A stretch of DNA of 64,000 nucleotides from positions 110,001 through 174,000 of the forward strand of contig NZ_MUNO01000017.1 in NCBI RefSeq assembly GCF_002001015.1, given 5' to 3'. A program made the translations under genes and the position numbers. The DNA comes from Polaromonas sp. A23 (GTDB lineage Bacteria; Pseudomonadota; Gammaproteobacteria; Burkholderiales; Burkholderiaceae_C). This document shows, one piece after another, positions 57,529-64,000 of the stretch; positions within the stretch are counted from its first letter, which is position 1, and each line of letters begins with the position of its first letter. The notes beneath the pieces were generated by a model. That model was not told the DNA's origin and did not search any database. It saw only the letters and a list, made by a program, of their open reading frames with translations.

Positions 57529-59118
57529 GTGCTCAAGACCTTGCTGAAGTCGCTGGCAAGAAAGCGTCCACCGTTCCTGTGGACGCGCAGCCAGGCAGAC
57601 GGTGCGGCAAGAGACGCAAATACCCTGCAGGCCGGTCTGGAGCTGACGGGCGAGGGCGTCATCCTGCTGGACGAAAACGGCCGGGTGATCACCTGCAACA
57701 GCAGCGCCCACGCGTTGGCGCATACCGCGCTGGCCGATCTGCGGGGTGCTGATTTCTGGGACGCCATTCCCGAAGACATTGCAGAGAGCCATCGCGAAGC
57801 TGCCGAGCGGACCCTGCAGGAGCGCGGCAGTTGTAGGTTTGTCGCGCGGTATCCCTTTGACGACCAATGGGTCGACTGCATGTTTCGCCGGCATTCCTCG
57901 GGCTTGCTGGTCACGTTGAGGGATGTCAGCGAAACCTACCGGGCCTTCCGCCTGTTGCGGGCCAGCGAGTCCTGCAACCAGAGCCTGTTCGATGCTCATC
58001 CCCAGGCGATGTGGCTGTTTGACATCCACTCCCGACATGTGTTGACCGCCAACAAGGCTGCCGCTGAGCTGTACGGCATGACGCAGGCATCTCTGGCGGG
58101 TTTTTTTGCGGAAGCACTTTTCCCCGAAGGCGAGGGGGCCGCGCTGCTGGCTTCCCTGCCTCCCGGAGAGTTCCAGCAGGAAATGAGACTCTGCACGCAG
58201 AAAAAGGCCGGCGGCGAGTCCATGCTGGTTGAGCTGGCCTTTGGCAGCGTTCAATGGGAATTGCGGCCGGCCATGCTGGTCAGCGTGACCGACGTCGGGG
58301 CCCGGCACCTGGCCGACTCGCATCTGTGCAGGCTCAATGAAGAGCTGGAAGCGCGTATCGAGCAATGCACGGGCGAGTTGCAGCACAACCGCAGCGAACA
58401 CACGGCTTTCACCAGCGCCATGCTGCACGATCTGAAGTCGCCCCTGCATGTGATTGATGGTTTTGCCAGCACACTGGCGGAGCGCTACGGTGCGACGCTG
58501 GACGTGCAGGCGCAGCATTACCTGTCGCGCATTCAGGCCAGCACCCGCCAGCTGGCTCGATTGATGGATGACCTGCGCATTCTGAATTACCTGCCGCGCA
58601 TGAGCCTGGCACTCGAAATGGTGGACCTCGCGCCCCTATGCCAGCACCTGGTGAATGCGATGCGCAAGAAGGCCCCCGAACGGCAGTTGGTATTGGAGAT
58701 GGAGCCTACGCTTCCCGTGATGTGCGACAAGGGTTTGCTGGTCACCGCACTTTCATGCCTGCTCGACAACGCCTGGAAATTCACCTCCAAAAAGGAGCAG
58801 AGCTGGATCAAGGTCGGCCTGCAAGAGGGTGAGCTGCCTGGTGAAATCGTGGTGTGCGTGTCGGACAACGGCGTCGGTTTTGACGCCGCCTATGCCCATA
58901 AGTTGTTTACCGCCTTTCAGCGCCTGCACTCCTCCGTTGACTATCCCGGCAGCGGTTTGGGGCTGGCCATCGTCCAGCGGGTGGCGCAGATGCACGGCGG
59001 GCATGCGTGGGCCGTTCCTGCGGCCCAGGGCGGCGCCAGTTTTTTCATGTCACTGCCGAACGGTGCCGAGCTATCCGACACCTACAACCCCGAGACAGAG
59101 ATCATTCAGCTCGCGTAG
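57529..59118 (+). CDS. Cytoplasmic PAS-domain sensor histidine kinase
   Basis: A 529-residue kinase starting with GTG at 57529. Two PAS domains (about 25-140 and 150-265), HisKA with MLHDLKSPLHVIDGFA (His300) and HATPase with CLLDNAWKFTSKK and GSGLGLAIV. No membrane segment is visible, so it senses an internal signal. Its kinase core resembles that of the giant kinase 5' of it (both have HYLSRIQA), which suggests a duplication. It follows the HTH-receiver gene by 50 bases. The stop overlaps the end of the convergent hydrolase gene. Confidence 0.9.
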   Translation: MLKTLLKSLARKRPPFLWTRSQADGAARDANTLQAGLELTGEGVILLDENGRVITCNSSAHALAHTALADLRGADFWDAIPEDIAESHREAAERTLQERGSCRFVARYPFDDQWVDCMFRRHSSGLLVTLRDVSETYRAFRLLRASESCNQSLFDAHPQAMWLFDIHSRHVLTANKAAAELYGMTQASLAGFFAEALFPEGEGAALLASLPPGEFQQEMRLCTQKKAGGESMLVELAFGSVQWELRPAMLVSVTDVGARHLADSHLCRLNEELEARIEQCTGELQHNRSEHTAFTSAMLHDLKSPLHVIDGFASTLAERYGATLDVQAQHYLSRIQASTRQLARLMDDLRILNYLPRMSLALEMVDLAPLCQHLVNAMRKKAPERQLVLEMEPTLPVMCDKGLLVTALSCLLDNAWKFTSKKEQSWIKVGLQEGELPGEIVVCVSDNGVGFDAAYAHKLFTAFQRLHSSVDYPGSGLGLAIVQRVAQMHGGHAWAVPAAQGGASFFMSLPNGAELSDTYNPETEIIQLA

Positions 59119-60251
59119 AAGCGGTAGATGCCGTCGGCATCACGCCGACGCTGAAGCTGGCCCTCAAACCATAACGTATGCAGATGGGCCACCGCCTCGC
59201 CCATGGCGAAGGTGGTTTGGTGCAGGTCCAGCGGGCGCTTGAACATCACCGGCAGAATATCGGTGCCGCTGCAGGGGTTGGTGCTGCAGGCCTGCATGAC
59301 TTCCGCCAGCCGGTCGCGGTGATGTTCGTGCAGCTGTGCAATTCGCGTGTGCAGGCCGCGAAAAGGCTTGCCGTGCGAGGGCAGGGTCAGTGTATCGGGG
59401 TGCAGCGGCAAAAACTTGTCGATGGATTGCAGGAACAGCATGAGCGGGTTGGATTCCGGCTCGGTGTCGTACACGCTCACGTTGGTTGAAATGCGCGGCA
59501 GAATCATGTCGCCGCTGATGAGAACGCCGACCGGTCGCTGGGCCGCCCCAAGACCGGTCGCACCCCCTCGGGGGGCAGGGGCCGAAGGCGCCGTGGGGGC
59601 TAACGACATTTCGGCGCAGTGCAGCGCAATATGTTCAGGTGCATGGCCGTAACCACTGATGCAGGTCCAGCTGCGCCCGCCAATGGCAATCACCTGGCCG
59701 TCCATGATGCGGTGAAAATGCCCCGGCACGGCCGGAACCAGGCCGGGATAGTAGTTGGAGCGTGCCCGAATCATCTCCAGCGAGCCGGGGTCGGTCAGGC
59801 CGTGCGATGCAAAAAAGGCCGCGGCACTTTCTCCGCCAAACCCCGTGCTGTTCTGCGTGCCAAGGCGGGCTGCGTTGTAGTCTGTGGCGCTGATCCACAG
59901 TGGTGCGTTCCAGCGTTCGCACAGCCAGTGTGCCAGCCCGATGTGGTCCGGGTGCATGTGGGTAACAATGACGCGCAGCACCGGCAGACCGTCGAGTTCA
60001 TTGGCAAAAACCTGTTCCCACTGCGCCTTGGCTTCATCCCTGCTGATGCAGCAGTCCACCACGGTCCAGCCCTGCACCAGGCCTTGCGGGCCGGGCAGCG
60101 CATCGCGCAGCAGCCACAGGTTGATGTGGTCCAGCGCGAAGGGCAGCCGCATGCGGATCCACTTGACGCCGGGCGCCACCTCCAACGCGCCACCGGACGG
60201 CGGCAGGGTATCGCCGAAAGGGTAGTGGAGCTGGGCTTCCTGTTCATTCAT
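59106..60251 (-). CDS. Metallo-beta-lactamase-fold hydrolase
   Basis: A 381-residue protein with VTHMHPDHIGLA (His98, His100, Asp102, His103), HAPEHIALH and ISGDMILPRIS. The C-terminal helical part is like that of the larger MBL hydrolases related to LACTB2. Residues about 216-242 (APTAPSAPAPRGGATGLGAA) interrupt the joint between HAPEHIALHCAE and VLISGDM and are encoded by an inverted copy of repeat family 1. The gene is divergent from the liuR-type gene and its promoter region carries one of the two palindromic operators, so it is probably under the same control (inference). Confidence 0.85.
   Translation of the reverse strand: MNEQEAQLHYPFGDTLPPSGGALEVAPGVKWIRMRLPFALDHINLWLLRDALPGPQGLVQGWTVVDCCISRDEAKAQWEQVFANELDGLPVLRVIVTHMHPDHIGLAHWLCERWNAPLWISATDYNAARLGTQNSTGFGGESAAAFFASHGLTDPGSLEMIRARSNYYPGLVPAVPGHFHRIMDGQVIAIGGRSWTCISGYGHAPEHIALHCAEMSLAPTAPSAPAPRGGATGLGAAQRPVGVLISGDMILPRISTNVSVYDTEPESNPLMLFLQSIDKFLPLHPDTLTLPSHGKPFRGLHTRIAQLHEHHRDRLAEVMQACSTNPCSGTDILPVMFKRPLDLHQTTFAMGEAVAHLHTLWFEGQLQRRRDADGIYRFYAS
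59529..59601. repeat. Dispersed GC-rich repeat family 1, inverted copy inside the MBL-fold gene
   Basis: Read on the minus strand it runs AGCCCCCACGGCGCCTTCGG, then CTGCCCCCCGAGGGGG and TTGGGGCGGCCCAGCG. It is in frame with the hydrolase gene and contains no stop. Confidence 0.75.
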
Positions 60252-60272
60252 CTTGTAAGATCACTCGTTGAA

Positions 60273-60294
60273 TTGACGTTTACGTTAACGTAAG
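60273..60294. promoter_or_regulatory. Palindromic operator of the LiuR type (site 1)
   Basis: TTACGTTAACGTAA at 60280-60293 is a perfect 14-bp palindrome, with TTGACG just before it. It lies between the MBL-fold gene and the MerR-type gene, 21 and 70 bases from their starts. It shares GACGTTTACGT with site 2. Confidence 0.75.
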
Positions 60295-60363
60295 CATGGT
60301 TCATGCATTAAACCTGATTTACCGATCGGCTACACGAGGGCCCTGTCACCAGGGTTTCACCAC

Positions 60364-60768
60364 ATGGCAACCACAACCACCCACTCCATCAGCGATCTGG
60401 CCAAAGAGTTCGACCTGACCACACGCGCCATCCGTTTTTACGAAGACATGGGCCTGCTGCAGCCGCAGCGCGAAGGCCCGGGTGGGCGCAACCGCGTGTA
60501 CAGCGCACGCGACCGCACCCGGCTCAAGCTCACGCTACGCGCCAAGCGCCTGGGCCTGAGCCTGACGGAAGCCAAGGAAATCATCGACACCTACGACAGC
60601 CCGCGCGACACCGGCCCGCAGCTGACAAAATTCTTGACCGTGCTGGCGCAACACCGTAAACAGCTGGAAGAGCAGATGGCAGATCTGCAGGCCAACCTCG
60701 AAGAGGTGAAAGTGCACGAGAAGGAAGCCCGGGCACTGCTGGCCAAGACGGCCAAAAAGACAAAATAG
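60364..60768 (+). CDS. liuR: MerR-family regulator of leucine/isovalerate catabolism (LiuR type)
   Basis: A 134-residue regulator: N-terminal MerR winged helix (SISDLAKEFDLTTRAIRFYEDMGLLQPQREG), dimer helix and a Lys-rich tail. No metal-binding Cys is present. It stands just before a thioesterase and an isovaleryl-CoA dehydrogenase gene, and both its own upstream region and that of the thioesterase gene have palindromes of the kind known for LiuR. It should repress or activate these genes in response to a branched-chain acyl-CoA or related metabolite (inference). Confidence 0.88.
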   Translation: MATTTTHSISDLAKEFDLTTRAIRFYEDMGLLQPQREGPGGRNRVYSARDRTRLKLTLRAKRLGLSLTEAKEIIDTYDSPRDTGPQLTKFLTVLAQHRKQLEEQMADLQANLEEVKVHEKEARALLAKTAKKTK

Positions 60769-60775
60769 GCCATAA

Positions 60776-60797
60776 TTGACGTTTACGTAAACGTCAA
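60776..60797. promoter_or_regulatory. Palindromic operator of the LiuR type (site 2)
   Basis: A perfect 22-bp palindrome centred between 60786 and 60787; each half reads TTGACGTTTAC from outside to the centre. It lies 13 bases before the ATG of the thioesterase gene, right over the place for a promoter or ribosome-binding site. Confidence 0.85.
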
Positions 60798-60810
60798 CTA
60801 AAAACCGGCC

Positions 60811-61272
60811 ATGGAACTTCCCCAATTCGAGCCCCAAACCCCTGGCTACGCGGCGCGTGTGCAAGCCAGCTTTGCACGCCAGGGCGCCATGGCCACCCTG
60901 GGCGCGTCGCTCGGAGACATTCAACCCGGCCGCGTGGTGATCGAGATGGCCTGGGCCGCCGGCCTGAGCCAGCAGCATGGCTTTTTACATGCAGGCATGG
61001 TGGCCACCGCACTCGACTCGGCCTGCGGTTACGCCGGCTTCACGCTGATGCCGGAGGGCACCGGCGTGTTGACCATCGAATACAAAATCAATCTGCTTGC
61101 GCCTGCCAAAGGCCAGCGTTTTCGCATGGTCGGCCAGGTGATCAAACCCGGCCGCACCATTACCGTGACCGAAGGGCGGGCCTACGCTATCGACGACGGC
61201 CGCGAAAAACTGATTGCCACCATGGGCGCCACGCTAATGACCGTCACCGGCCGTGACGACGTGAAAAACTGA
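60811..61272 (+). CDS. PaaI-type hotdog-fold thioesterase
   Basis: A 153-residue hotdog protein with the FLHAGMVATALDSACGYAG block (HAG in place of HGG) and central VLTIEYKINLLAPAKGQRF. It likely cleaves an acyl-CoA thioester and may protect CoA pools in leucine catabolism. It is preceded by a perfect operator palindrome and followed by the acyl-CoA dehydrogenase gene 33 bases on. Confidence 0.88.
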   Translation: MELPQFEPQTPGYAARVQASFARQGAMATLGASLGDIQPGRVVIEMAWAAGLSQQHGFLHAGMVATALDSACGYAGFTLMPEGTGVLTIEYKINLLAPAKGQRFRMVGQVIKPGRTITVTEGRAYAIDDGREKLIATMGATLMTVTGRDDVKN

Positions 61273-61305
61273 TCATCGAATGCCGAATCAATTCAAGGAG
61301 ATTTC

Positions 61306-62505
61306 ATGAACAACCTGCCCGGACTCAACTTCCAGCTCGGCGAAGACATTGATGCACTGCGCGATGCCGTGCGCGAATTCGCCCAGGCCGAAATCGCACC
61401 GCGCGCCACAGAGATTGACGCCAACGACCAGTTCCCCATGGACCTCTGGCAAAAAATGGGTGGACTCGGCGTGCTCGGCATCACCGTCAGTGAGGAATAC
61501 GGCGGCGCCAACATGGGCTACCTGGCGCACATGATCGCCATGGAAGAAATCAGCCGCGCCAGTGCCTCGGTGGGCTTGTCTTATGGGGCGCATAGCAATT
61601 TGTGCGTCAACCAGATCAAGCGCAACGGCACCGAAGCGCAGCGCCAGAAATACCTGCCCAAGCTGATAAACGGCGAACACGTCGGCGCCCTGGCCATGAG
61701 TGAGCCTGGTGCCGGCAGCGATGTCATCTCCATGAAGCTGAAAGCCGAATGGAAGGAGCCAAGTGCCTCGGGGGGCGGTTATTACCTGCTCAACGGAAGC
61801 AAGATGTGGATCACCAACGGGCCTGATGCCGACACGCTGGTGGTCTACGCCAAGACCGAACCCGAGCTGGGTGCACGCGGCGTCACCGCCTTCCTGATCG
61901 AAAAAGGCATGAAGGGCTTTTCTGTAGCGCAAAAGCTCAACAAGCTGGGCATGCGCGGCTCCCACACCGGCGAGCTGGTGTTCAGCAATGTCGAAGTGCC
62001 GGCACAAAACATCCTGGGTGGCCTGAACAGCGGGGCCAAGGTGCTCATGAGCGGGCTTGACTACGAACGTGCCGTGCTCACCGGCGGCCCGCTGGGCATC
62101 ATGCAGTCCGTCATGGACAACGTTATTCCCTACATCCATGACCGCAAGCAGTTCGGCACCAGCATCGGCGAGTTCCAGCTGATCCAGGGCAAGGTCGCCG
62201 ACATGTACACCGTGTTGCAGGCCGGGCGCTCCTTTGCCTACACCGTGGCCAAAAACCTGGACCTGCTGGGTACCGAACATGTGCGCCAGGTTCGGAAGGA
62301 CTGCGCCTCGGTCATTCTCTGGTGTGCCGAAAAAGCCACCTGGATGGCTGGCGAGGGCGTGCAGATCTTCGGTGGCAACGGTTACATCAACGATTACCCG
62401 CTGGGCCGCCTGTGGCGTGACGCCAAGCTTTATGAAATTGGAGCAGGTACCAGCGAGATCCGCCGCATGCTGATCGGGCGCGAGCTGTTTGCAGAGACCA
62501 TGTGA
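61306..62505 (+). CDS. liuA: Isovaleryl-CoA dehydrogenase
   Basis: A 399-residue acyl-CoA dehydrogenase that oxidises isovaleryl-CoA in leucine breakdown. [30 protein letters not shown] and the C-terminal [32 protein letters not shown] are conserved. The catalytic Glu is in [14 protein letters not shown], the position used by isovaleryl-CoA dehydrogenases rather than the usual C-terminal site. AAGGAG precedes the ATG. The carbonic anhydrase gene follows at 11 bases. Confidence 0.95.
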   Translation: MNNLPGLNFQLGEDIDALRDAVREFAQAEIAPRATEIDANDQFPMDLWQKMGGLGVLGITVSEEYGGANMGYLAHMIAMEEISRASASVGLSYGAHSNLCVNQIKRNGTEAQRQKYLPKLINGEHVGALAMSEPGAGSDVISMKLKAEWKEPSASGGGYYLLNGSKMWITNGPDADTLVVYAKTEPELGARGVTAFLIEKGMKGFSVAQKLNKLGMRGSHTGELVFSNVEVPAQNILGGLNSGAKVLMSGLDYERAVLTGGPLGIMQSVMDNVIPYIHDRKQFGTSIGEFQLIQGKVADMYTVLQAGRSFAYTVAKNLDLLGTEHVRQVRKDCASVILWCAEKATWMAGEGVQIFGGNGYINDYPLGRLWRDAKLYEIGAGTSEIRRMLIGRELFAETM

Positions 62506-62515
62506 GAATCGGTTG

Positions 62516-63214
62516 ATGTCATCTGAAATCCAAACCCTCTTTGCCCACAACCGTGCCTGGGCCGCGCAAATGGAGCGCGAGCGCCCCGGTTTCTTCACGG
62601 GCCTGATCAAGCAGCAAACGCCCCGCTACATGTGGATAGGCTGCTCCGACAGCCGCGTACCTGCCAACCAGATCACCGGGCTGGAGCCGGGCGAGGTGTT
62701 TGTGCACCGCAACGTGGCCAACATCGTCGTGCATTCTGACCTCAATGCACTGTCGGCCATCCAGTTTGCGGTTGAGCGGCTCAAGGTCAAAGACATCATG
62801 GTGGTTGGGCACTACGGCTGCTCGGGCGTGCAGGCCGCGCTGGAAGGCGCGCGCATCGGCCTGGCCGACAACTGGATACGCCACATCCAGGACGTGCGGC
62901 ACCGCCACCGGCAGTTGCTCGACAGCTTGCCCGAAGCTGTGCGAGCCAATGCCCTGTGCGACATCAATGTGATTGAACAGGTGGTGAATGTCTCTGTGAG
63001 CACGGTCATGGTCGATGCATGGGCGCGTGGCCAGGAGGTCGTGGTGCACGGTTGGGCCTTTGGTGTGCATGACGGCCTGCTGCAGGACCTGCAGATGAGC
63101 ATCGCCAACCCGGAGCAGCTCGATACGCTCTATAGCAAGGCGGTAGACCGAGTCTGGGACGTCTGGAGCGCTGACAAGTACAAAGACGACAAAAACATCG
63201 CTGCAAAGGTCTAG
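62516..63214 (+). CDS. can: Beta-class carbonic anhydrase
   Basis: A 232-residue zinc enzyme interconverting CO2 and bicarbonate. Zinc ligands and the Asp-Arg dyad are in IGCSDSRVPA, HYGCSGV. I take the ATG at 62516 (MSSEIQTLFAHNRAW). It lies 11 bases after liuA, and a link to the bicarbonate-using methylcrotonyl-CoA carboxylase of leucine catabolism is plausible. The aceK start follows two bases after its stop. Confidence 0.94.
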   Translation: MSSEIQTLFAHNRAWAAQMERERPGFFTGLIKQQTPRYMWIGCSDSRVPANQITGLEPGEVFVHRNVANIVVHSDLNALSAIQFAVERLKVKDIMVVGHYGCSGVQAALEGARIGLADNWIRHIQDVRHRHRQLLDSLPEAVRANALCDINVIEQVVNVSVSTVMVDAWARGQEVVVHGWAFGVHDGLLQDLQMSIANPEQLDTLYSKAVDRVWDVWSADKYKDDKNIAAKV

Positions 63215-63216
63215 CC

Positions 63217-64000
63217 GTGTTTCCACAGCGTCTCGACTCCCCGCTTGCCTACGAAATCGCCAAGGCGATGATGGATGGCTTCAACCGCCACTATCAGCTG
63301 TTTCGCACCGAGTCGGCCCGTGCCAAACACCGGTTTGAAACCGCTGACTGGCACGGCCAGCAAAGGGCGCAGCGCGAGCGCATCGAGTTTTACGACCTGC
63401 GTGTGCGCGAAGCTTCCATGCGCCTGGAGCGCGAGTTCAAGGCGGGTGAACAACCCATGGACGTCTGGCACCAGATCAAGCTGCATTACATCGGTTTGCT
63501 GGTGGACCACCACCAGCCCGAGCTGGCCGAAACCTTTTTCAACTCGGTCACCACCAAGATCCTGCATCGCAGCTACTTCCACAACGACTTCATCTTTGTC
63601 CGGCCGGCCGTGAGCACCGAATACATCGAAAACGACGAGCTGGCCACGCAGCCAACTTATCGCGCCTACTACCCCCAGCGCGACACCTTGCAGGAACATC
63701 TGATCGGGCTCGTCAATGACTTCGAACTGCGTGTGGAGTTTGAAGACCTGGAGCGGGATGCCGGTTATGTGGTGGAAGAGCTGAGCCAGCGCCTTGGCGA
63801 GGTGAAATTGCGTGCCAATTTCCAGATCCAGGTGCTTTCCAGCATGTTTTTCAGGAACAAGGGCGCCTACATCGTTGGCAAGCTGATCAACGGTTTCAGC
63901 GAGCTGCCTTTTGCGCTGCCTCTGCTGCATGTCAAATCGGGCAAGCTGGCCATTGACTCGGTGTTGATGGGTGAAGACGACCTGCTCATCCTTTTCAGCT
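63217..64000 (+). CDS. aceK: Isocitrate dehydrogenase kinase/phosphatase (5' part)
   Basis: A frame from GTG at 63217 (FPQRLDSPLAYEIAKAMMDGFN) remains open to the end of the window, giving the first 261 residues of AceK. The segment FRTESARAKHRFETADW and later FNSVTTKILHRSYFHNDFIFVRPAVSTEYI are typical. The enzyme phosphorylates and dephosphorylates isocitrate dehydrogenase to steer carbon between the TCA cycle and the glyoxylate shunt, which is needed when growing on acetate, fatty acids or leucine. The kinase domain lies outside the window. Confidence 0.93.
   Translation, partial: MFPQRLDSPLAYEIAKAMMDGFNRHYQLFRTESARAKHRFETADWHGQQRAQRERIEFYDLRVREASMRLEREFKAGEQPMDVWHQIKLHYIGLLVDHHQPELAETFFNSVTTKILHRSYFHNDFIFVRPAVSTEYIENDELATQPTYRAYYPQRDTLQEHLIGLVNDFELRVEFEDLERDAGYVVEELSQRLGEVKLRANFQIQVLSSMFFRNKGAYIVGKLINGFSELPFALPLLHVKSGKLAIDSVLMGEDDLLILFS

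Overview
The window is chromosomal DNA of a high-GC betaproteobacterium of the order Burkholderiales, most likely a Comamonadaceae member near Polaromonas or Rhodoferax. This rests on the gene set (corC-lnt, glyQS, a LiuR-type leucine regulon, Bug-type solute-binding proteins), on the rRNA, and on short dispersed intergenic repeats that I associate with that family. The genus is an inference. No tRNA, CRISPR array, integrase or transposase was seen.

Layout. 1-3382: the end of an rRNA operon (spacer, 23S, 5S, terminator). 3487-10075: lipid and alcohol metabolism (metallo-beta-lactamase-fold hydrolase, long-chain acyl-CoA ligase, Tat-exported small subunit plus GMC oxidoreductase, membrane-anchored lipase). 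10152-20711: signalling (response regulator with a decayed cyclase domain, large hybrid histidine kinase, LuxR and CRP regulators, a protealysin-type protease, a cyclase/ATPase/TPR protein). 20732-30413: an accessory stretch with a methyltransferase, an unknown protein, an atypical subtilase, a vanadium-haloperoxidase-like protein with a GAGF repeat, a complete-looking adenylate cyclase with TPRs, and then, divergently, a protein made of fifteen 20-residue repeats followed by an unknown protein and an MFS-type transporter. 30465-33152: phenylalanine/tyrosine catabolism (phhA-hpd) with a divergent Lrp regulator. 33426-45102: GNAT, MarR, Bug protein plus sulfatase, corC-lnt, LysR, periplasmic asparaginase, D-aminoacylase and a bile-acid-symporter-type transporter. 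45406-51056: housekeeping genes (glyQ, glyS, gmhB, plsC, YgjP-type metallopeptidase). 51241-59118: a second phosphorelay cluster (receiver, giant PAS kinase, HTH-receiver fusion, PAS kinase). 59106-64000: a leucine/isovalerate module (MerR regulator, thioesterase, isovaleryl-CoA dehydrogenase) with two palindromic operators, then carbonic anhydrase and the start of aceK.

The most unusual items are: (i) the 15-unit repeat protein at 27554-28468, with a five-unit higher-order repeat and two basic residues at nearly every unit boundary, forming a cassette with an unknown protein and a transporter; (ii) two families of dispersed repeats whose copies lie not only between genes but in frame inside four enzymes (GMC oxidoreductase, phenylalanine hydroxylase, a metallo-beta-lactamase-fold hydrolase and the YgjP-type peptidase), adding low-complexity inserts of about 18-27 residues; (iii) three cyclase-domain proteins of differing catalytic integrity on either side of a CRP-family regulator.
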